The position numbers and the translations under genes were made by a program. The notes beneath the pieces are model-generated. The model saw only the letters and a list, made by a program, of their open reading frames with translations. It was not told the DNA's origin and searched no databases. Below, piece by piece: positions 7,055 to 13,716 of a stretch of 13,716 nucleotides of DNA (the stretch's first letter is position 1; every line of letters begins with the position of its first letter). This DNA comes from an uncultured Oxalobacteraceae bacterium (GTDB lineage: Bacteria > Pseudomonadota > Gammaproteobacteria > Burkholderiales > Burkholderiaceae_D), in assembly GCA_937996605.1 (NCBI GenBank), contig CALKVB010000114.1, forward strand, positions 1-13,716, given 5' to 3'.

Positions 7055-7318
7055 CAATTAACTTCCTTCCGCACAAATCATGGATATAAAAAAAAGAAGA
7101 AAATCTTGCACTTCAATTAATTTATTGTCAATTGTTTAATTTCACACCAACTAAGGAAGAACGGGAACACCTCACATTCTTTGAAAAGAATTTGACCGCG
7201 AATGGTTTACAATCACGCCTTATCAACAGCCCCACGCCGCTGCCTTAGTTCGACTCAAAAGATTTAGCCCAGGACGATCAAACGACTCATGATTGGCTCG
7301 ATCACCCTTACACTTCAT

Positions 7319-8614
7319 ATGACCTTCTCTCAATTCCCACTTTCTACCTATTTGCTCAACGCGATTCAAAGCGCGGGCTTTACTGCAGCAACGCCGATTC
7401 AAGCGTCCGTGATTCCTGCTATGTTGTCGAATAAAGATGTGTTAGCCTGCGCGCAAACTGGTTCAGGGAAGACTGCGGCTTTTTGTCTGCCATTACTGAA
7501 CGCCTATTTGCAAAAGCAGACCGGTGCCAATAAAGGCCCACGCATCGTTCAAGCTTTGGTGTTGGTACCAACACGAGAATTAGCCACTCAGATTGGTGAT
7601 CAATTGCGTCGATTTAGTTTGGGATTTCCACATCCACCTAAACTTGCCGTGTTATACGGTGGGATCTCGATCAATCCACAAATGCTGCATTTACGGGGTG
7701 GCGTCGATATCGTGATCGCAACGCCTGGGCGTTTGCTCGACCTCATCGATAAAAATGCGCTGAAACTCGATCAAGTTAGCACTCTCGTTCTCGATGAAGC
7801 AGATCGCATGTTGGCGCTCGGTTTTGCCGATGAACTCAACAAAGTGCTGGCGCTACTCCCTACGCAAAGACAAAGCGCATTCTTCTCAGCGACCTACTCA
7901 CAGTTTGTGGCGCAAATGGCAGAGAGCATGTTACGCGAGCCAGAGCGCTTCAATATTGAGGACGACGATGGCACCAGGCCCGACATTCAACAACGTGCGA
8001 TTCAAGTCGAAGCCAGCCAACGTACCCAGCTGCTTAAACATCTTTACCAAACACAAAAATGGTCACGCGCCATGGTATTTGTCGCCACTAAATACACAGC
8101 CGATTTACTCGCTACTAAACTTCGTCGTGCCCATATCAGTGCCGATGCATTTCACGGTGATCAAACGCAGGGTAAACGCGAGCAAGTCATTAGCGACTTT
8201 AAGGCATCACGTCTCAAGATTTTGATTGCAACCGATGTCGCTGCGCGCGGCCTTGATATTAGCCAATTGCCTGTTGTCGTCAATTACGATCTACCACGCT
8301 CAGCAGATGACTATACGCATCGTATTGGCCGTACAGGTCGCGCTGGCGAAAGCGGATTAGCGATTAATTTTATCTGCGCTGATGCGGCCAATGAAGCGCA
8401 CTTCCGTTTAATTGAAAAACGCCATGACTTGCGTTTAGAGCGCGAACATATTGCAGGATTTGAACCTGCCGTGGAAAGCATTGCCAATGCCGAAGGTGCG
8501 AAAGTCTCTGACCCGAATGGCGGCATCAAAGGTAAGCGCCCCAGCAAGAAGGACAAGCTGCGCGCTTTAGCGGCACAGCAAGCCGCTGATGGCGCAAGCA
8601 ACACCAACAAATAA
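7319..8614 (+). CDS. DEAD-box ATP-dependent RNA helicase (RhlE-like)
   Basis: From the ATG at 7319 the protein is 431 residues with all DEAD-box motifs in order: Q motif ending TPIQ (25-28), Walker A AQTGSGKT (45-52), PTRELA (84-89), TPGR (135-138), D159-E-A-D162, SAT (190-192), ARGLDI (309-314) and HRIGRTGR (334-341). It couples ATP hydrolysis to unwinding of short RNA duplexes in the cytoplasm; relatives act in ribosome assembly and RNA decay. A short Lys/Arg- and Ala-rich tail follows the second RecA domain (about 403-431), as in RhlE-type proteins. An alternative ATG at 7289 would add ten residues (MIGSITLTLH). I prefer 7319 because relatives commonly start MTF or MSF just before the Q motif, but neither start has a good Shine-Dalgarno site. 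The stop codon overlaps the T-run of the terminator serving the opposite gene. Confidence 0.93.
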   Translation: MTFSQFPLSTYLLNAIQSAGFTAATPIQASVIPAMLSNKDVLACAQTGSGKTAAFCLPLLNAYLQKQTGANKGPRIVQALVLVPTRELATQIGDQLRRFSLGFPHPPKLAVLYGGISINPQMLHLRGGVDIVIATPGRLLDLIDKNALKLDQVSTLVLDEADRMLALGFADELNKVLALLPTQRQSAFFSATYSQFVAQMAESMLREPERFNIEDDDGTRPDIQQRAIQVEASQRTQLLKHLYQTQKWSRAMVFVATKYTADLLATKLRRAHISADAFHGDQTQGKREQVISDFKASRLKILIATDVAARGLDISQLPVVVNYDLPRSADDYTHRIGRTGRAGESGLAINFICADAANEAHFRLIEKRHDLRLEREHIAGFEPAVESIANAEGAKVSDPNGGIKGKRPSKKDKLRALAAQQAADGASNTNK

Positions 8615-8642
8615 AAATGGGCGACACCATCGTCGCCCATTT
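8615..8642. terminator. Intrinsic terminator hairpin between convergent genes
   Basis: A perfect 11-bp stem is formed by AAATGGGCGAC (8615-8625) and GTCGCCCATTT (8632-8642) around a six-base loop. Read on the minus strand it is followed by TTTTTATTT, a good U-tract, so it mainly terminates the amylase transcript. On the plus strand it follows the helicase stop immediately but has only a weak T-run, so it may act in both directions. Confidence 0.85.
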
Positions 8643-8669
8643 CTACACGCCCTCCAATTCGATGAAGTA

Positions 8670-10555
8670 TTAAAACTGGAAAGCACCCACATCTAAAGTC
8701 AAGGAACTACCGCATGCTGGTGTAGTCGCCTCACGATTGCCGCTCGCTGTAGCTTGATTGCGTTCCCACACATTCGCTACCGCACCGCTCTTCATAAATT
8801 TAAATTGAATCGGCGTTGACGGTGGCAATTGAATCGTGCGTGACCAAGGCACATTCGCACCGCTGCCTTGAATAGTCAACAGATTAACTGCACTCGGTGA
8901 CCAGTTACCGAGCTCTGCACGGTTGCCAGCTACGTACACGTTTTGACCAAAGACGGTATTGGCATTGCTAACGCGGAAAGTAACTGGAACGGAAGTACAG
9001 ATTGGATTGCCACCACCTCCACCACTGACTTTCTGATTGATATGCAAAGCCACCGCAGGAACCAAACTGCCACCATTGGCTGGGATGCTCAAACTCACCG
9101 TGCCATTGGCAGCCACCGTGATTTTCTCTCCAGTACAATCAGACTTCGCTGCATTCAAGACACCTCGTGTCACATTGCAATACACGCCTGCTGGCAATAA
9201 AGTTTGCAAGGTCGCATTCCAAGCGCTGAACTCATTATTAATCGCCACAAAGCCTTTAGTACCACGGTTAAACGCGATCTGGTTCACTGTACCCGTCGTG
9301 AAGCCATCTACACCTTGACCATTAGTTGCGTTGCGAAACGCCACCATATTGGAGATATCAGACCAGCGATGTACGAAGTCCCAATCTTGGTTGATCTTAG
9401 GATTGCCGAAGCATCAAACGGGCTTGCTGTTGGCGCATCGGCATCACGGTTGGTAAAATTAAAGCCCGAATGCATTTGCACATCACCGTAAGGCCACGCA
9501 AGCATCAAGATATTGGCCAAGTCATAGCGTTTGCTACCGATGGTGTCGTTTGGTACCGCACCCGTTTTGTTGGCAGCATTCATTGATTCGCCACTACGTT
9601 CCGTGTCCCAGTTGTTCACAAATGCTGTCGCATTGGCGGAGTTCAAAAAGCCCCAAGTACCACCCCAGTTACCAGGCGTGCCCATGATGGAGCGAATTTG
9701 AGAGATGCTATTACCATTCTCATTGCGGAACATCGCTTTCATCGCATAGGCATACTTAAATTCGTTGATCGTGCCTATGCTCAAATAGGAATTCCGATCA
9801 ACATTACCGTCAGGGATAATTTCCTGCGTTACCCACAATGGCTCGCCGGCCAAGCTCGTATGTGCGACGCCGTTATAAATCGCTTGCAAGTCTGCTTGCG
9901 CAATATGCTTAGCGGCATCAAAACGGAAGCCGTCTACACCCAAATTAATCATGCTAGTCAAATAGTTCTTAATTTGGCCTTGCACATAAGCGCTACCCGT
10001 ATTCAAATCAGGCAAGCCCACCAAGCGGCAGGAAGTCACACTATTGCGGTTGCCAGGCGAACCGTAGTCTGCATCTTGAATCGCACAGTTAGGATGAAAA
10101 TCTGCCGCACTAAAGCGTGGGTAGGTCAGCGTCGTAGCGCTATACGATGCGCCGTTGGTCGCGATGCCGCTCGCAGCAGAGAGATGATTCGCCACGACGT
10201 CGACATACACGCGCACACCCGCATTGTGGCAAGCTGTGATCATGGCTTGAAACTCTGTCGCATTGCCCATTTTGCTGGTCAAGCTGGTGTAATCGACTGG
10301 TTGATAGATGTCATACCAATTCACACCATTTTGCGCCGCGGTCGGAGGTGAGACCTGCACCGCTCCCACACCTTGAGGGCCAAGCCAATTAGTACATTCT
10401 TTGGAGATGTCTTTCCATTTCCAGTGGAACATTTGTACTGAAGTACCTTTAGGATTCAATACTGCAGCATTTGCCGAGGTGCCTAAAAACAAGGGGCCAA
10501 GCACCAAGGAGCCAGTCGCTAACAGCGACAGCCATTTTGTCGATTTCAATTTCAT
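8670..10555 (-). pseudogene. Secreted alpha-amylase (GH13 + CBM20), frameshifted
   Basis: The intact product would be 628 residues. It has a signal peptide (MKLKSTKW, hydrophobic core, ANA|A cleavage near residue 30), then a GH13 barrel: DVVANH (119-124), GFRFDAAKH with nucleophile D213, acid/base E245 in WVTQEII, and FVNNWD with D317. A beta domain, a glycine linker (SGGGGGN) and a C-terminal CBM20 starch-binding domain (NVYVAGNRAELGNWS) follow. It would cleave alpha-1,4 bonds in external starch. The frame breaks at 9406-9407. Upstream coding, 9308-10555, runs into 31 nonsense residues; downstream coding, open to 8670, contains a restart ATG at 9347. Adding one G after TCG (codon 383) restores continuous sequence reading S-G-N-P-K-I-N-Q-D-W-D-F-V-H-R-W-S-D-I-S-N. 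It could be a real pseudogene or a sequence error. The start has a GGAAG site seven bases upstream. Confidence 0.85.
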
Positions 10556-10626
10556 TTTGTCTCTTCCAGTATAAAAGTTTAGTTTTTTTGCTTACCGTGA
10601 TCGGCGCAATTTTTTTGGAATAAGTA

Positions 10627-10719
10627 CTACTTTCTTACTTCACGTGGCTCATTACGGGCTAGGTAAAACACAGTTAAAGCCTTTACCAACCACCCCATGC
10701 ACACTGCCCACCACAACAT
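10627..10719 (-). CDS. Possible 30-residue single-pass membrane peptide upstream of amylase
   Basis: A minus-strand ATG at 10719 opens 30 codons ending in TAG at 10627. The product starts MLWWAVCMGWLVKALTVFYL, a helix-length hydrophobic stretch, and ends in a charged tail (ARNEPREVRK). This layout is typical of small membrane proteins and unlike random translation. A shorter version from the ATG at 10698 has a GGTGGG stretch eight bases upstream; the longer start has no ribosome site. It lies 71 bases upstream of the amylase on the same strand. It could be a small membrane protein, a translated leader, the remnant of a larger gene, or chance. I know no named family for it. Confidence 0.35.
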   Translation of the reverse strand: MLWWAVCMGWLVKALTVFYLARNEPREVRK

Positions 10720-10763
10720 CGTTTCAATGCGGATAGGCGATGATCAAGCGCAGAAAACGATGT
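10716..10763. repeat. 9-bp inverted repeat upstream of the amylase
   Basis: ACATCGTTT (10716-10724) and its exact complement AAACGATGT (10755-10763) are separated by 30 bases. The left arm overlaps the start of the possible small gene at 10719. The spacing is long for a single repressor site, so it might be two half-sites or a looped RNA leader. Chance is possible. Confidence 0.35.
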
Positions 10764-11131
10764 ATTTAATTGGCTTGACGATTTGTATACTAGAGTAGTT
10801 CACCTACAAACCAAACCGCTTTGGATCAAAGTGTGGTGGAAAGAAAACAAACATCACGAAAATTTTTATTAAATATATTCAATAAGTTAGAACATCTTGC
10901 CAGACAGATAGCATATGAAAAAAAATCAATCAAATGAAAAGCATTTATGTAGTTAAATTACTTTTTTGCCGTAACACATAGTAAATTAATAACTTGACGA
11001 TATTCTCCGTAGCGCCATCATCAACTATTCGGACATACAAATCGCTGACCCGAATCGCAAACCCATAAGCATCGCATCAGGTAAAATTCGAATCAAACCA
11101 ATAAGCTTAAACCCTAAAAAATTGAGCATTA

Positions 11132-11782
11132 ATGACACAAACCACAATCCAAGAGACTTCTAAAGTCCACCTGATTTATGCGATCCCCAATCAAGAAACC
11201 AAGTTACTGAAACTCGGTTTGGCGTTTGCCATGTGCTTTTGTATTGCTAGCGTCACCGGATTACTCAATTCGGGCATTCACATCGTCTTACTGTCAGTGC
11301 TCACTATCTCCACGCTTGCCAGCGGCTTACTGATTCATGCTTTACGCGCCGAATATCGACAGCGCCAACAAACGGGACAGCCGATTTTCGAGCAACATCA
11401 AGCGTGTGTGCTTGGAAAAGATGCGCTAATCGGGAAGATCATTACGACACCAATTCCATCCAAACCAAGTTATACGGCGGCGCCGACCTATCGTCTTCAA
11501 TTGCGCTGTATTTATGAAGAACTCAGCGGTGAGTTGAGTGACTACGACTATCAATTTGGCGGCCTTATCCTGTGGGAATCGGAAGAGATTCAACATACTT
11601 CAAATAACACAGCATTCTCCCTACCCCCTCCAAAGCAACTGCCTCCCTCGCTGCAAAGTAAAGACCAAAAAAAAAGGAATCGCTGGATTCTCACTGCAAC
11701 ACTGGGAAAGCAAAGTACACACTTCGAAATATCGGTCGATACTGTTATCGAACGTCAACGTCAGCTTCAAACATTGAGCTAA
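11132..11782 (+). CDS. Two-pass membrane protein of unknown function
   Basis: The 216-residue protein has two adjacent transmembrane segments (about residues 27-44 and 48-69), followed by a soluble domain of about 140 residues. That domain is rich in beta-forming sequence, with a conserved-looking AFSLPPPKQLPPS (about 160-172) and then RWILTATLGKQSTHFEISV. This layout, a helical hairpin followed by a domain with F-x-L-P-P...L-P-P and W-x-L-x-A near its end, resembles DUF3592-type membrane proteins, but I cannot confirm it. The region from 11600 to 11690 is low-complexity (Pro- and Lys-rich). No clear Shine-Dalgarno site precedes the ATG. It is monocistronic as far as can be seen. Confidence 0.7.
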   Translation: MTQTTIQETSKVHLIYAIPNQETKLLKLGLAFAMCFCIASVTGLLNSGIHIVLLSVLTISTLASGLLIHALRAEYRQRQQTGQPIFEQHQACVLGKDALIGKIITTPIPSKPSYTAAPTYRLQLRCIYEELSGELSDYDYQFGGLILWESEEIQHTSNNTAFSLPPPKQLPPSLQSKDQKKRNRWILTATLGKQSTHFEISVDTVIERQRQLQTLS

Positions 11783-11896
11783 GACATTGTACTAAGCACC
11801 AACACCATCACTACTGATCGGTGAATCGTCACAATCGATACGCATCCCCAAAAACACCGATGCATAATCTAGACATCCACCTAACCGAGGCATGTC

Positions 11897-12325
11897 ATGA
11901 ACAAACTATGCAATGAATTTCCCTACCTCACGGTCAAACAAACATATTTTTTATTTCGACTATGCCTCGCAGGACTATTCATGGCGCATGCCACGATGCG
12001 TTTTTTTGAACCGAATTACTTTCATGACTTCGGAAGTTTTCTCGATAAACGACATGTCCCTTTTGCGTATGTCGTGCCCTACCTCGCCACCGCAATCGAA
12101 TTGATAGGCGGACCACTATTGATCGTTAATCGCTTCGCAAAATGGGTGGCACTCGGCTTCTTCGGCATTAGCCTCGGCGGCATTATCATCATCCACATTC
12201 CACTCGGGTGGTTTGTCGGCGAATGGGGAACGGGTGGCTGCGAATACAGCGTGGCGCTGTGCATGATGTGCTTGATGGTGGCGGCGATGGATAGAGAAGC
12301 GCAGGATAGACGAGCCGCTCTTTAA
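11897..12325 (+). CDS. DoxX family membrane protein
   Basis: The 142-residue protein has four hydrophobic segments (about residues 16-35, 56-77, 82-101 and 115-131), matching the four-helix DoxX fold. Family hallmarks visible are RLCLAGLFMAHATMRFF in helix one, PYLATAIELIGGPLLIV in helix two, and GWF...GGCEYSVALCMMCLM before and within helix four, where G-x-EY is typical. DoxX-like proteins sit in the inner membrane and have been linked to redox or sulfur metabolism, but most have no proven activity. The start has GAGG about six bases upstream. The gene is followed by about 300 bases without a gene. Confidence 0.88.
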   Translation: MNKLCNEFPYLTVKQTYFLFRLCLAGLFMAHATMRFFEPNYFHDFGSFLDKRHVPFAYVVPYLATAIELIGGPLLIVNRFAKWVALGFFGISLGGIIIIHIPLGWFVGEWGTGGCEYSVALCMMCLMVAAMDREAQDRRAAL

Positions 12326-12562
12326 ACTCACGTGTTTTCCTCGACTTGAAGAACCCTGGCAATAAGCACCTTGCATGTGACGTGGCATTCTTTAGCGATT
12401 GATCGCACCGATTACTTTCTTGACATGATATCGGTGATGAGTAGAATGCGAAGGAAATCGCGTGACGCAATTCACGGAAATTTAATAACGCTTGAATATC
12501 CATCATGTCCTTGAAACGTCTAAGTAGATACGATTTTTTTGGTCAATTTACCGTTTATGTTA

Positions 12563-12579
12563 TGCGACAGTTTGTCGCA
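12563..12579. promoter_or_regulatory. Predicted operator, perfect inverted repeat over the -35 box
   Basis: TGCGACA (12563-12569) and TGTCGCA (12573-12579) form a perfect seven-base inverted repeat with a three-base centre (GTT). It overlaps the -35 box of the promoter at 12572-12600, the usual position for a repressor site. The regulator is not identified and no neighbouring gene encodes one. Confidence 0.5.
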
Positions 12580-12600
12580 GAAAACAAGTTATGCTATAAG
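12572..12600 (+). promoter_or_regulatory. Predicted sigma70 promoter of the diguanylate cyclase gene
   Basis: The -35 box TTGTCG (12572-12577), a 17-base spacer and the -10 box TATAAG (12595-12600) make a good promoter. The spacer ends in TGC, giving an extended -10 (TGCTATAAG). Transcription should start near 12607, about 24 bases before the ATG at 12631. Confidence 0.7.
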
Positions 12601-12630
12601 AGAATTTGGCTCTCCCAACAAGGATAAGGT

Positions 12631-13716
12631 ATGACCAATATAACGCTATCAGTTCAAAGATTAGTCGCATACAGAGAAGCAATAAAACAAATCAAAGATG
12701 GCAACTGTTCATTATCTTTTCCTAAAGATACTGATATAGAACCTATACTTGATTTTGAATCTGAGTTTATTCAGTTGGCTGCGTGGCTTGATGCTCGCTT
12801 TGATGAGTTCAATAAAATTCAAGAGATATCCACTGAAATCAACAAAGGCAGTGTACTTGATGATGTTCTAAATCGCATTTATGATACATTTCATATAATA
12901 ATACCTTATGACAGAATCGGCTACGCATTAATATCTGATGATCATGAAAAAGTTATAGCTCATTGGACAAAAACCAATTATCCAGAAAAAACAAGAATAA
13001 AAAAAGGATACACTGCATCATTAGCGGGGAGTAGTTTGGAGAAAATTCTAACAACACAACAACCCCGCATTCTTAATGACCTACACTTATATTTAGCTAA
13101 TAACCCAAAGTCTTTGTCCACTCAGTTGATAGTTTCTGAAGGTATTCAATCAAGTTTAACCTGTCCACTTATTGCAGATGATAAGCCTATTGGATTTATT
13201 TTCTTTTCTAGCAAAGAAAAGAACACATACATTGACGCTCACCAAAAGGTATTTATTAGTATTGCAAGGCAAATATCTGTTTTAGTCGAAAAAAGCCGCC
13301 TTTATCAGCATATTTATGACTTAAATAACCAGTTGATAACTGCGTTATCGCAACTCAAAGAGCAATCTTCTCGTGATGCACTTACTAGCATCTTTCATCG
13401 AGGTGCCATCATGGAATTTTTAAAAAACACTCTCGAAAAAGACGCAAGAAAAAATCAACCTACCACCGTAATACTTGCTGATATAGATCATTTCAAACAT
13501 ATAAATGACACATATGGTCATATCACTGGTGATACAGTTCTGAAAGAGGTAAGTAAAAGTTTAACTAGTCACTTAAGAAGTTATGACTGTGTTGGGCGTT
13601 ACGGCGGTGAAGAATTTGCGGTGATTCTGCCGCGTACACCGATCGGTGCGGGCATGATCGTGGCGGAGGCGATTCGTAAGGCGATTGCCAGCAAGGAATT
13701 GAAGCGAAAATCGACC
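12631..13716 (+). CDS. GAF-GGDEF diguanylate cyclase (partial, 3' end missing)
   Basis: The frame stays open for 362 codons to the window end. The ATG has AAGGA six bases upstream (12620-12624). After about 60 residues without a known domain comes a GAF sensor domain (about 65-222), then a linker helix and a GGDEF domain from about 248. That domain has RDALTSIFHR, LADIDHFKHINDTYGHITGD (metal and GTP binding) and the active-site G325-G-E-E-F329. An R316-S-Y-D319 motif five residues before it is a product-inhibition I-site. It should make cyclic di-GMP from two GTP in the cytosol, controlled by the GAF ligand; no membrane segment is seen. The gene is AT-rich with many ATA and AGA codons up to about 13600, then abruptly GC-rich with GCG, CTG and CGT codons, which suggests a recombinant or misassembled 3' end. 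Confidence 0.9.
   Translation, partial: MTNITLSVQRLVAYREAIKQIKDGNCSLSFPKDTDIEPILDFESEFIQLAAWLDARFDEFNKIQEISTEINKGSVLDDVLNRIYDTFHIIIPYDRIGYALISDDHEKVIAHWTKTNYPEKTRIKKGYTASLAGSSLEKILTTQQPRILNDLHLYLANNPKSLSTQLIVSEGIQSSLTCPLIADDKPIGFIFFSSKEKNTYIDAHQKVFISIARQISVLVEKSRLYQHIYDLNNQLITALSQLKEQSSRDALTSIFHRGAIMEFLKNTLEKDARKNQPTTVILADIDHFKHINDTYGHITGDTVLKEVSKSLTSHLRSYDCVGRYGGEEFAVILPRTPIGAGMIVAEAIRKAIASKELKRKST

Larger units (their letters stand above)
10556..11131. other. Long intergenic region upstream of the amylase
   Basis: This is 576 bases between the minus-strand amylase and the plus-strand membrane-protein gene. It holds a possible 30-codon minus-strand gene (10627-10719), a 9-bp inverted repeat (10716-10763) and a strongly AT-rich stretch at about 10850-10990. 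No -35/-10 pair with proper spacing stood out for either flanking gene, although isolated TTGACG and TATACT hexamers occur near 10775-10792. No tRNA or structured RNA was recognised. Confidence 0.5.
12326..12630. other. Intergenic region upstream of the diguanylate cyclase
   Basis: This is 305 bases, AT-rich towards its right end. It holds a short inverted repeat CACCGAT (12406-12412) with ATCGGTG (12430-12436), a possible weak terminator or operator downstream of the DoxX gene, and the promoter-operator region at 12563-12600. No convincing gene is seen in it. Confidence 0.55.

Noticed and set aside
7103..7131. Minus-strand TTGACA (7126-7131) ahead of the radical SAM gene as a promoter
   Set aside because: The -35 is perfect, but the hexamer at 17 bases (CAAGAT) matches only three of six -10 positions. 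It may still be used, but I could not support it.
7180..7213. TTGAAA/TTGACC and TACAAT as a promoter for the helicase
   Set aside because: The available -35 boxes are 10 or 21 bases from TACAAT, outside the usable spacing range.
9698..10351. 217-codon plus-strand frame inside the amylase
   Set aside because: It is the antisense shadow of a gene with clear GH13 motifs; its translation shows no domain pattern.
11085..11101. ATTCGAATC resembling a tRNA T-loop
   Set aside because: No acceptor or anticodon stem can be drawn around it.
12406..12436. CACCGAT...ATCGGTG hairpin as terminator of the DoxX gene
   Set aside because: A seven-base stem with a 17-base loop, no T-run and 80 bases after the stop; too weak to call.
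12189..12506. 105-codon minus-strand open frame starting MMDIQALLNF with AAGGA just ahead
   Set aside because: The start loosely recalls LysR-type regulators, but the rest has no helix-turn-helix logic, is rich in Ser, Pro and Arg, and lies antisense to the end of the DoxX gene. The AAGGA is only one to four bases from the ATGs.

Overview
The window looks like one short-read contig from a Gram-negative bacterium. Two predicted outer-membrane lipoproteins support this, as do the protein families and an overall GC content that appears to be mid-range (not computed). The DEAD-box helicase, GCS2-type ligase and GNAT/YdeI proteins would suit a betaproteobacterium such as an Oxalobacteraceae relative. 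That placement is tentative and comes from recalled protein resemblance only. Bases 1-31 are not biological: they match an Illumina TruSeq read-2 adapter fused to the contig.

Left part (32-4192). A GCS2-type carboxylate-amine ligase on the minus strand is cut off by the adapter. It is followed on the plus strand by a TMEM175-type channel protein, a GNAT acetyltransferase, two tandem small lipoproteins, a DUF1801/YdeI-family protein and a second GNAT acetyltransferase. The last two lie 11 bases apart and appear to share a promoter at 2793-2821.

Middle (4197-7054, minus strand). A radical SAM enzyme and an MBL-fold hydrolase overlap by 11 bases. A QueG-like eight-cysteine iron-sulfur protein follows 49 bases later. 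No pathway I recognise contains exactly this trio, so it is the best candidate here for an uncharacterised system. A DEAD-box RNA helicase (7319-8614) is transcribed divergently from it.

Right part (8615-13716). A terminator hairpin separates the helicase from a convergent secreted alpha-amylase (GH13 plus CBM20). The amylase reading frame is broken by an apparent one-base deletion near 9406. Upstream of the amylase lies a possible 30-residue membrane peptide. Next come a two-pass membrane protein of unknown function, a DoxX-family membrane protein, and a GAF-GGDEF diguanylate cyclase that runs off the window end. The cyclase has a good promoter overlapped by a perfect TGCGACA inverted repeat. 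Most of this gene is AT-rich (about 30-35% GC in sampled lines), but its last ~100 bases jump to about 57% GC exactly at the GGEEF codons, suggesting recombination or a chimeric assembly.

I saw no tRNA or rRNA gene, CRISPR array or insertion sequence.
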